Source of the DNA: Nitrospiraceae bacterium
GTDB taxonomy: Bacteria > Nitrospirota > Nitrospiria > Nitrospirales > Nitrospiraceae
Assembly: GCA_005793285.1 (NCBI GenBank)
Contig: SXPO01000153.1
Coordinates: forward strand, 1-17,769
DNA length: 17,769 bases
Direction: 5' to 3'
Positions 8,057 through 14,443 of the stretch are shown in pieces (position 1 is the stretch's first letter; every line of letters starts with the position of its first letter). The position numbers and the translations under genes were made by a program. The notes below the pieces were generated by a model. That model did not search any database and was not told where the DNA came from. It saw only the letters and a list, made by a program, of their open reading frames with translations.

Positions 8057-8236
8057 ATGAGTGGACTCGAACAAATAGATGTAGAACCTCCCGATCATCT
8101 CTGTGAACGGTGCGGAAGCTCCAAACCTCGGCTCGTCTTTGACCAACTGAGCCTGCTCTTGCTCTGTGAGCAATGCCTGGAACGTGTGCAAGTGCTACAG
8201 GCGTGGTCGTTACTGCGCGAGGATGAAACGGGATGA
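8057..8236 (+). CDS. Small two-CxxC zinc protein
   Basis: 59 residues. I chose the ATG at 8057 because AAGGA lies 9 bases before it; a longer in-frame start at 7982 would add a low-quality extension. The protein has CERC and CEQC separated by 17 residues, with hydrophobic residues before the second pair (SLLLLCEQC). This is a compact zinc-ribbon layout. The C-terminus is a short charged helix (RVQVLQAWSLLREDE). Its TGA overlaps an ATG of the next frame (ATGA at 8233-8236), so translation is probably coupled. Another small gene with the same Cys spacing is at 8825. Function is unknown; a protein- or nucleic-acid-binding adaptor is possible. Confidence 0.6.
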   Translation: MSGLEQIDVEPPDHLCERCGSSKPRLVFDQLSLLLLCEQCLERVQVLQAWSLLREDETG

Positions 8237-8474
8237 GACATGGCAGAGGTCACACCCATGTTCCCCCGTTCAATCCGTCGTATGAATCCAGGCTTGCGGA
8301 GGAAGAGGCAACGCTCCGCTGGCTTATCGCCCGCCAACCCGCAGTCTCGAACTCTCCCATTACCTCCTATTCCTGCTCGCGGCCAATGGGAGGGATGAGC
8401 AAGTGATCGAGAAATGCTTGCGAATTCTCACGAGGGCCCGAACGATCAGATTGCTCACAGGTGGCGGGACATGA
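8233..8474 (+). pseudogene. Small helical protein gene with a one-base deletion
   Basis: The ATG at 8233 overlaps the upstream stop. The first frame reads well through ESRLAEEEATLRWLIARQP and then loses character and stops at 8404-8406. Shifting by one missing base near 8325-8343 restores a convincing helical continuation (SLELSHYLLFLLAANGRDEQ, then a charged helix with KCLRILTRAR) that ends at TGA 8472-8474. That stop overlaps the ATG at 8471 as another ATGA junction, which independently supports the repaired reading. The repaired product would be about 80 residues, mostly helical. I do not recognise the family. If the base is truly missing, the cell makes only a 57-residue truncated version. 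Confidence 0.45.
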
Positions 8475-8644
8475 TCCGCATGAAATGGTACCGCATTGCC
8501 CGCCGGCAAGTCTCAACGCGCCACGTCAGCAGAAACCGGCATTGGCATCGCTTCTCTGTCCGCACCGGCTAGGGAGTCCTCTGCAATCTTTGCACAGGGG
8601 TCGGCCAGACAGAGGATTGCGCAAAGATAGTGACGGGTTTGTGA
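8471..8644 (+). pseudogene. Probable decayed paralogue of the two-CxxC zinc proteins
   Basis: From the ATG at 8471 one frame runs to TGA at 8642-8644, interrupted by TAG at 8570-8572. The second half contains CNLC preceded by VL. Exactly 17 residues before it, where the two intact relatives (8057 and 8825) have their first CxxC, this frame has R-H-V-S encoded CGC and AGC, each one base from a Cys codon (TGC). So the Cys spacing matches but the first pair is lost. The end overlaps the next ATG as TGATG (8642-8646). A neighbouring frame over 8510-8570 also reads plausibly (QQKPALASLL), so small indels may be involved too. This is a weak but consistent case; chance cannot be excluded. Confidence 0.3.
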
Positions 8645-8828
8645 TGAGTTTCTTCGTGAACGTTGTGGTGTCGACCGTCGAGAGAGGAGGATGCACGCCG
8701 AGCCGAGCGGCCCATGAAAGAGGACAGCTAGATTCAATATCATCGCCGATGAGTTCAACGAATGGAGGTTCCTCATGTGCCACATACATTCCCAGCATTA
8801 CACGAATAACAGCGAGCCATGCTCATGA
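8644..8828 (+). pseudogene. Possible decayed small gene before the second zinc protein
   Basis: The interval starts with an ATG overlapping the previous stop (TGATG) and ends with TGA at 8826-8828 overlapping the ATG at 8825. No single frame spans it. The last part reads well from about 8733 (FNIIADEFNEWRFLMCHIHS) but is closed upstream. Another frame at about 8681-8728 gives a charged helix (REEDARRAERPMKEDS) that would join it after removing one base. Alternatively only the last 17 codons are used, from the ATG at 8775, which has GGAGG at 8764-8768; this would be a short leader peptide coupled to the next gene. I cannot choose between the two. Confidence 0.25.
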
Positions 8829-8959
8829 TCTGTGACCAATGCGCCCGACGTTCGACCACACTTCAGTGTGACAATCTCACGTTGCAGAAACTCTGTCAGG
8901 ACTGCCGCGACCGGCTGAAGCGCCGTCGCGAAATGCCCCCCCACCCAACAAGACCGTAG
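8825..8959 (+). CDS. Very small two-CxxC zinc protein
   Basis: 44 residues from the ATG at 8825, which overlaps the preceding TGA as ATGA; a start at 8819 would add two residues. The protein has CDQC and CQDC separated by 17 residues, the same spacing as the protein at 8057, plus one more Cys between (LQCDN). The tail is strongly basic (RDRLKRRRE), which would suit nucleic-acid or membrane contact. The ABC-like gene begins 11 bp later, so the two are probably co-transcribed. Function is unknown. Confidence 0.5.
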   Translation: MICDQCARRSTTLQCDNLTLQKLCQDCRDRLKRRREMPPHPTRP

Positions 8960-8970
8960 AGGTCACCCCA

Positions 8971-10659
8971 ATGAATCACGCGCCACCACAACCATCACGC
9001 GACGGATCGGCAGGCCGCGGCTTCATGAACGATCTCGCCCGGCTTGGGCTCTTACTGAGCCTAGAAAAACGAGTCCTCGCCATTCTCGTCTCGTACGCCG
9101 TCGCGATCGGCATCTTTTCGCTGATCATTCCGCTCACCGTTCAAGAGCTGACCAATACATTTGCCTACGCCATTGAGCCGATCATGATCGTGACCTTCGC
9201 CTTGGTCATGCTCGTCGGACTGCTCTTCATCGGCCTTTTTCGAGTGCTTCAAAATAGCGCTACGGAAACGATCTTTCAACGGCTCTATGTTCGCATTGCT
9301 TTGGCGATGACGGAACACCTGCCACGCATCAGGCAAGAAGCGTTCTTACCCAAACAGGCCTCTCGTTTTGTGGAGGCCGAGCTGCTGGCGCGAGCGGTCC
9401 TCGTCGTCCTCGTCGATACGATCAACGTGCTGGTGTCAGGTCTAACAGGCATGACCATCCTCGCTCTCTATCATCCGAATTTTCTCTTCTACAACGTCTT
9501 CCTCCTCGGCGGGTTCGTGCTCGTCGCCGTCGCGTCTGGCCAGGGCGGAGTCATGGCCACCAAGACCGTTTCAGAAAAGAATTACGATGTCATGACCTGG
9601 ATTCAGGACATCGCCAACAATCGGCTCCATTTCAAGGCCAGCCGCAGCGCACCGTTCTTAATCGGAAAGACGGACCGCCTGCTCGACGAATATTTGGCCG
9701 CACGGCGGGCACGTGCCAACATTCTGACCTAACGTCAGTACCGGAGCATTGTCATCTGGGAGGCTCTCTGTCACAGCGGCATGATTGCCCTGGGGGGCTG
9801 GCTGCTGTCGGTTGCGCAAATCACGCTCGGGCAATTTGTGGCCGCCGAAGTAATCGTTGGGACCTTGCTCCTGAATCTAGACACCGTGACCCGCCGGATC
9901 TATGCATTTACCTACATCCTAAGTTCACTGGGCGAACTGGATCGCGTCTTCTCCCTACCCAAGCACGAAGCCTTCAGTGTTGAAGTCAGCACCCATCTGC
10001 CGGATCCCGCCCTGTGCGGCGTCCATCTCACATGCAAAGAAGTGGCGTTCGCCTATCCCCATTCACCACCCGTCTTCGAGCATGTCAATGGTGAAGTCGC
10101 TCCAGGGGAAAAACTGGCAGTGCTCGTTCAATCCAGCACACAGAAGTCGACGTTGGCTCTCGTGCTCGCCGGTCTCTATCGGCCAACCTCCGGCGTCGTC
10201 CGTTATAATAATGTCGATCTCCGCGATGTGGCCATTGATTATATCAACGGAGCTCGCGGACTCGTGCTGGACTCGCACCCTACCCTGTTTGGGGGCACGC
10301 TGGAAGAGAACGTGACGTTGGGACGGACATCGATTGGCTTTGAAGATCTCCGATGGGCCATCCGCTTCGTTGAGCTGGGAGACGAGATCGACCGGATGCC
10401 CCACGGACTTGAAACTCGGGTTGAAACAGGTGACACGCGGTATACGAAGAGCCAAATCCTACGTATTCTAGTGGCCCGTGCAATCGTAACCCGCCCCCCG
10501 TTGCTGATTTTCGATGGAACCTTGCACAACATGGAGCCGAGCCTGCGGCAGATTCTGCTCCGACGACTCTGCTCGAAAGATGAACCTTGGGCGGCAATCT
10601 TCGTGACGAACGATCCTTCCATCGGTGAATATGTCGATCGTCAGGTCACGATCGGATGA
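8971..10659 (+). pseudogene. ABC-transporter-like gene split by TAA, with all ATPase motifs altered
   Basis: One frame from ATG 8971 (GAGG about 8 bases upstream) to TGA 10657-10659 is broken only by TAA at 9730-9732, after codon 253. The N-terminal part has about four membrane segments (residues 30-50, 65-90, 140-163, 168-190); the rest of the membrane domain follows the TAA. The C-terminal 210 residues keep the length and order of an ABC ATPase (exporter type, LFGGTLEENV near the Q-loop), but key residues are gone: Walker A is VQSSTQKST instead of GxxGxGKST, the signature is YTKSQ instead of LSGGQ, Walker B is LLIFDG with Gly for the catalytic Glu, and the switch His is Asn (VTND). ATP hydrolysis is unlikely. 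An ATG at 9781 could start a separate ATPase-like half, but it has no good ribosome site. Confidence 0.7.
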
Positions 10660-10667
10660 TGCCGTCC

Positions 10668-10686
10668 AGCGGATGATTCCGCTTTG
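10668..10686 (+). terminator. Short hairpin just after the ABC-like gene
   Basis: AGCGGA (10668-10673), loop TGAT, TCCGCT (10678-10683), then TTG. It begins 8 bases after the stop codon. The stem is only 6 bp and the T-run is short, so this is a weak intrinsic terminator. Confidence 0.4.
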
Positions 10687-10765
10687 TAGTTCAGTGCGTC
10701 CGGTATACAGCGTCAACTCCGCGTGTTAGCATGTTCGCGTTCTCATCTTTCTATGTGACGCCGCG

Positions 10766-12158
10766 ATGTTTAGACCGATTCCAGAAGCCACCCTCTTCCG
10801 AAGGATCCCCTATCGGCTGATCGCGTCTGTCCTCTTGATTCTGGCCTTGGTCGTCTCCGTGATTTTACTCTTTAGCCTGGAGCAGGAAAAGCTCCTCTTG
10901 CAGGGGATCACAGAGGGCAAGACCGTTCCGACCGAACTGTTCCCCGCGCTGTGGCCGTCGCGCCACGATTTGACCGTCGTCACCTTGCTGGTGTTTCTGG
11001 TGAGTGCGGTCGGGATCGCGGCGGCCATCACCTTCCTCCACTACGACAGCACCAGGCGAACCCTCGAAGAAGTGAAAGGGCTCGCACGGAATATTCTTGA
11101 GAGCATTCCAACCGGCGTGCTTACCGTGAATCGCAGCGGCGTGATCACGGCAGTCAATCCAACGGCAGAGGCTGTCCTGAAACGATCGGCAACGGATTTG
11201 CTCGGGAATTCTTACGAGCTCGTCTTTGCCGAGGGAGAGACTATCCGAGCGGTACTTGAAGGGGCACTCAGGCATCACCAGCATGTGAGCCAGAAAGATT
11301 TGCCCTACGAGAGCCAGGATCGAAGCCCTCACACCATTCGAGTGAGCACGGCCGAGCTCGCAGGGGACGATGCAGAACCAGCCGGCGTCATCCTGCAGGC
11401 CCAGGATGTGACGGACTGGCTTGCACTCGAGCAACGAGTCCGCGTCGCGGATAAGCTGGCCGCCTTACATACGTTGTCGGCGGGAGTCGCCCACGAGTTG
11501 CGGAATCCCCTGAGTGCCATGGACTTGAATCTCCACCTTTTGGAAGAAGAACTCCTGGAGCGCGCCTCCCTGCCGGAACAAGGAGCGCGGTATCTCCAGG
11601 TTTTAAACGCAGAATGTCGCCGGCTCTCGGTCATTCTCGATAATTTCATGAAGTTCGCTCGCCCCGGGTCAGTTGACCTCCACGAAGTGAACGTCTCCGC
11701 CCTGATCGGGCACATCATGGCGTTGATGCAATTCGAGGCGGAGGAGCGGAAGATCCAGCTCGAACAGGCGGTAGCGGAGGTAGCGCGGCCTGGGCGACGA
11801 GACGGCCATCAGTCAGGTCCTGGTGAATATTGTCGTCAATGCGTTTCATGCCATGCCAACCGGCGGGCTTTGCCACGTCGCAGCCGAAGCCCGTCATGCC
11901 AATGGCACGCGCTGGCTCATCGTGTCGGTGCAGGACACGGGAATCGGCATCAAGAAAGAGGAGCTCGCGCGGGTGTTTGAACCGTTCTATACGACGAAGT
12001 CCAGCGGAACCGGTCTGGGGCTCGCCATCGCCTATCGCATCATGGAAGATCATGGTGGCACCATCCAAGTATCCAGCACACCGGGGAGTGGCACTACCGC
12101 GGTGCTGACGTTCCCTGTCGCAGTCGAAACGGCGCAATCCGCGGCGGTGCCCTCATGA
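10766..12158 (+). pseudogene. PAS histidine kinase with a frameshift before the ATPase domain
   Basis: Frame 1 begins at ATG 10766 and carries two membrane segments (about residues 17-38 and 70-92), a PAS domain (about 105-220: IPTGVLTVNRSGVITAVNPT) and the HisKA box with His243 (GVAHELRNPLS). Coding quality ends near residue 341. The catalytic domain continues in another frame from about 11790: LGDETAISQVLVNIVVNAFH (N box), DTGIGI (G1), FEPFYT and GTGLGLAI (G2), ending at TGA 12156-12158. One extra base at about 11765-11790 explains the shift; the repaired protein would be about 463 residues. As written, the kinase lacks ATP binding and could not phosphorylate its partner. The stop overlaps the regulator's start (ATGA), so the two form one operon. 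No Shine-Dalgarno sequence is evident at 10766. A base error in assembly is a real alternative. Confidence 0.8.
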
Positions 12159-13513
12159 AGCCACCAGCACGCATCCTCGTCGTGGATGATGAGATCAATA
12201 TCCGCGGGGCCTTGGTCACGATGCTCGAGAAAAAAGGCCACCAGGTGCGCGGAGTGGCCACGGCAGAGGAGGGGTTGGCGCAACTGGAAGCGGCCCACGC
12301 CGACTTGGTCATCACCGACCTGCGGATGCCGGGAATCGGGGGCATGGAGTTTCTCTGTAGGCTCAAAGACACATGGCCTGATACGGAAGTCGTGGTGATG
12401 ACCGCCTACGGGTCCATCGATACAGCGGTCGAAGCGATGCGTTGTGGCGCTTACGACTATCTCACCAAGCCCATCGATCGCGAACGGTTTCCCATCGTGG
12501 TGGACAAGGCGCTGGAGCGCCACGCGTTAACGACCGAGAACAAGCAGCTCCGAGACCGCCTTGAAACCAGGACGCGCTTCGATCACATGGTCGGCGAGAG
12601 TGCGCCCATGCAGCGGGTCTACAGTTTGGTAGAGATGGTGGCGGACAGCGATGTCACGGTGCTGCTCACGGGCGAAAGTGGGACCGGTAAGGAACTCGTT
12701 TCCCGGGCGATCCACCATAAGAGCTCCAGAGCCGACGGCCCGTTCATTACAATGAATTGCGGTGCCCTGCCGGACAATCTCTTCGAAAGCGAATTGTTCG
12801 GCTATGAAAAAGGCGCGTTTACCGGCGCCATGGCGACCAAGATGGGGCGGCTCGAACTAGCCGACGGCGGCACACTGTTACTGGATGAGGTGGGTGAACT
12901 GTCGCTCAAGTCGCAAGTCGATTTCCTGCGCGTGTTGGAGACGAAGGAATTCAGGCGCCTGGGCGGAACGAAGTTGATCACAGTTGATACCAGGATCATC
13001 GCCGCTACCAATCGCAATCTTGAAGAAGCGGTCAAACAAGGAGACTTTCGGGAAGACCTCTACTACCGACTCAATGTCGTGCCCATTCGCCTCCCGCCGC
13101 TCCGTGATCGAGCGGACGATATTCCCCTGCTGGTAGACCGGTTTCTTGCCGAGTGCGCGGCTCAACATCACCGTGAGCCAAAAGACGTGTCACGGGAGGC
13201 CATGCGGCTCTTGCGGTTGTATGGGTGGCCCGGAAACATTCGCCAGCTCCGGAACCTCATGGAGCGGTTGGTGGTTACGGTAAAAGACCTGATAATCCAG
13301 CCGGAACATTTACCGGAGGAAATCCAGGCCGGCAAGGAGGACGCGCGGACGATGGTGGTAACGCTGGGAACCTCGCTGGATCAACTTGAGCGAGAGGTGA
13401 TTCAGCGAACGTTAACAGAAATCACGAATCATCGAGAGAAGGCGGCCAAGCTGTTGGGTATCAGTCTCCGGGCCCTCCAATATAAGATTAAAGAGTACGG
13501 TATCAGGGACTAA
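12155..13513 (+). CDS. NtrC-type sigma-54-dependent response regulator
   Basis: 452 residues, intact. Receiver: VVDDE near the N-terminus, phospho-accepting Asp55 (LVITDLRMP), Thr83 (MTAYGS) and Lys105 (LTKP). AAA+ domain: Walker A GESGTGKE (173-180), the sigma-54 contact loop GAFTGA (220-225), Walker B LLLDE (241-245). C-terminus: a Fis-type helix-turn-helix (REKAAKLLGISLRALQYKIK). Once phosphorylated, such proteins form hexamers that open sigma-54 promoters from upstream sites. Its ATG overlaps the kinase stop, so translation is coupled to the kinase gene. A sigma-54-type promoter with a matching palindrome follows immediately downstream (13524-13660), making it a candidate activator there. 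Targets are inferred, not shown. Confidence 0.9.
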   Translation: MKPPARILVVDDEINIRGALVTMLEKKGHQVRGVATAEEGLAQLEAAHADLVITDLRMPGIGGMEFLCRLKDTWPDTEVVVMTAYGSIDTAVEAMRCGAYDYLTKPIDRERFPIVVDKALERHALTTENKQLRDRLETRTRFDHMVGESAPMQRVYSLVEMVADSDVTVLLTGESGTGKELVSRAIHHKSSRADGPFITMNCGALPDNLFESELFGYEKGAFTGAMATKMGRLELADGGTLLLDEVGELSLKSQVDFLRVLETKEFRRLGGTKLITVDTRIIAATNRNLEEAVKQGDFREDLYYRLNVVPIRLPPLRDRADDIPLLVDRFLAECAAQHHREPKDVSREAMRLLRLYGWPGNIRQLRNLMERLVVTVKDLIIQPEHLPEEIQAGKEDARTMVVTLGTSLDQLEREVIQRTLTEITNHREKAAKLLGISLRALQYKIKEYGIRD

Positions 13514-13523
13514 GGACGCGCGA

Positions 13524-13540
13524 TCTGCAATTTTTGCAGC
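13524..13540 (+). promoter_or_regulatory. Candidate enhancer palindrome for a sigma-54 activator
   Basis: TCTGCA-ATTTT-TGCAGC: inverted arms CTGCA/TGCAG around five bases. Its centre (13532) is 114 bases before the -24 GG of the promoter at 13645. The same motif at the same distance precedes the kinase promoter at 14378. It also forms a small hairpin, so a role as terminator for the regulator gene is possible. Confidence 0.5.
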
Positions 13541-13644
13541 AACCGATAGGCCATCAGAGGATGGGAGGCATTGTCCATCTGCAACAGCACCGTATGTCCG
13601 TAATTTCTTTCGAGCCCACTCGGCACTACTGAGTGGGCCATCCC

Positions 13645-13660
13645 CGGCATTCTCCCTGCA
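13645..13660 (+). promoter_or_regulatory. Sigma-54-type promoter for the TPR-like gene
   Basis: CGGCATTCTCCCTGCA has GG at 13646-13647 and GC at 13658-13659, 10 bases apart, and is a fair match to TGGCACG-N4-TTGCW. Transcription would start near 13671, about 83 bases before the ATG at 13754. Confidence 0.5.
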
Positions 13661-13753
13661 TTGGTTCTCATATGCGGGAGCGGAGATAACCTACACAAAA
13701 ATGGCGGGATCTTGAAAGAGGAAGCTGACAAACGGAGGGGGACGAGTAAAGCA

Positions 13754-14012
13754 ATGAACAGCGACACATCATCATCCCAGCCGATTCTGGCCACTCGGTT
13801 CGAGTCGACCACTTCATCCATGACGTGGGTGATTCTGCTGCAGACGCGGTTGAGGGACTGCCCTACAGATACCCTGGCTCGCTGTGCGCTCGCCTCGTTA
13901 CTGGAAGAACTCGATCACCCAGGGGAAGTCTTGTGCCATTGGAGCGCGGTTCTGGTCTGTGCCCCCCGACAGCCTGAAAGCTCAAGCAGGGGTGGTTCGA
14001 TGCCGGCAATAA
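13754..14012 (+). pseudogene. Small TPR-like protein gene frameshifted in a C run
   Basis: From ATG 13754 the frame reads as a tetratricopeptide-like helix pair: RLRDCPTDTLARCALASLLE, then GEVLCHWSAVLVCAP. After a run of six C at 13962-13967 the frame gives an unrelated tail to 14104. Removing one C gives PDSLKAQAGVVRCRQ followed by TAA at 14010-14012, which completes a normal TPR helix ('P.slkA..G'). The repaired protein is 85 residues. TPR proteins mediate protein contacts; this one has room for about one to one and a half repeats. A homopolymer indel may be a sequencing error or a phase-variable tract. GGAGG lies about 14 bases upstream of the ATG, rather far. An antisense frame (13510-13821) is not supported. 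Confidence 0.55.
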
Positions 14013-14175
14013 ATCTGACAGATTTTGCAGTCCAATTCGTGAGAGTACTCAGGCCAGTCCTGACGGTGCCCGTACAAGATCAAGGCTACAGTCTTCAGAA
14101 CTAATTGCTCCGCCACTCCTCTGCGCCCCTTTCTATCTCTCTCAGAAATTCAATTGAAAATCTTGTGCTAATCAG

Positions 14176-14199
14176 AGCGCCTGATAGCCGTCAGGCGCT
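14176..14199. terminator. 9-bp hairpin downstream of the TPR-like gene
   Basis: AGCGCCTGA (14176-14184), loop TAGCCG, TCAGGCGCT (14191-14199), followed by TGATCG. The stem is perfect and GC-rich, but there is no T-run. It sits between the TPR-like gene and the next regulatory region, where a terminator is expected. Confidence 0.4.
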
Positions 14200-14215
14200 T
14201 GATCGCATCGCGTTG

Positions 14216-14230
14216 CTGCAAGAACTGCAA
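14216..14230 (+). promoter_or_regulatory. Second, imperfect enhancer palindrome
   Basis: CTGCA-AGAAC-TGCAA is a one-mismatch copy of the CTGCA-N5-TGCAG motif. Its centre (14223) is 42 bases from the centre of the copy at 14257, about four helical turns, which would place both on the same face of the DNA. Confidence 0.35.
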
Positions 14231-14256
14231 TGGCCACACCGTGCGAAAAGCCTTGA

Positions 14257-14273
14257 TCTGCAAATAATGCAGA
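14257..14273 (+). promoter_or_regulatory. Enhancer palindrome upstream of the chimeric kinase
   Basis: TCTGCA-AATAA-TGCAGA is a perfect 6-bp inverted repeat around five bases. Its centre (14265) is 114 bases before the -24 GG of the promoter at 14378, the same distance as for the copy at 13524. Confidence 0.5.
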
Positions 14274-14377
14274 GAGATCTTCAGTAGCTGCCACACCATC
14301 GGCATGGCTCTGTTCGCCTATGTGGTAAGCCCTCGATATTCCTCATCGCGAATCCATCTAGGCGCCCATTCGTTCTG

Positions 14378-14393
14378 TGGCACTCCCCATGCA
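14378..14393 (+). promoter_or_regulatory. Sigma-54 promoter for the chimeric kinase operon
   Basis: TGGCACTCCCCATGCA is a close match to TGGCACG-N4-TTGCW, with GG at 14379-14380 and GC at 14391-14392, 10 bases apart. Transcription would start near 14404, about 40 bases before the ATG at 14444, leaving room for the GGAGAGGGAG ribosome site. Confidence 0.65.
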
Positions 14394-14443
14394 TTGTTAC
14401 TATTTCTGTCACTACCAATCGGTCGGAGAGGGAGAAGATCATC

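Noticed and set aside
8461..8835. 124-residue plus-strand frame with a GTG start
   Set aside because: It crosses several start-stop overlaps of the small-gene chain and is Ser/Pro/Arg-rich with no fold pattern. Part of it may be a displaced frame of the decayed genes.
575..9732. Readthrough or stop-codon recoding as an explanation for the in-frame stops
   Set aside because: Both TAG and TAA are involved, there are also frameshifts, intact genes use TAA and TGA as ends normally, and no recoding signal is visible.
11188..11203. Sigma-54-like match (GGCA...TTGCT with GG-N10-GC)
   Set aside because: It lies inside the kinase coding region with no gene start downstream. It shows that such matches arise by chance, so only those near gene starts were kept.
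13510..13821. 103-residue minus-strand frame
   Set aside because: It overlaps the enhancer, promoter and TPR-like start, has no ribosome-binding site and no family resemblance.
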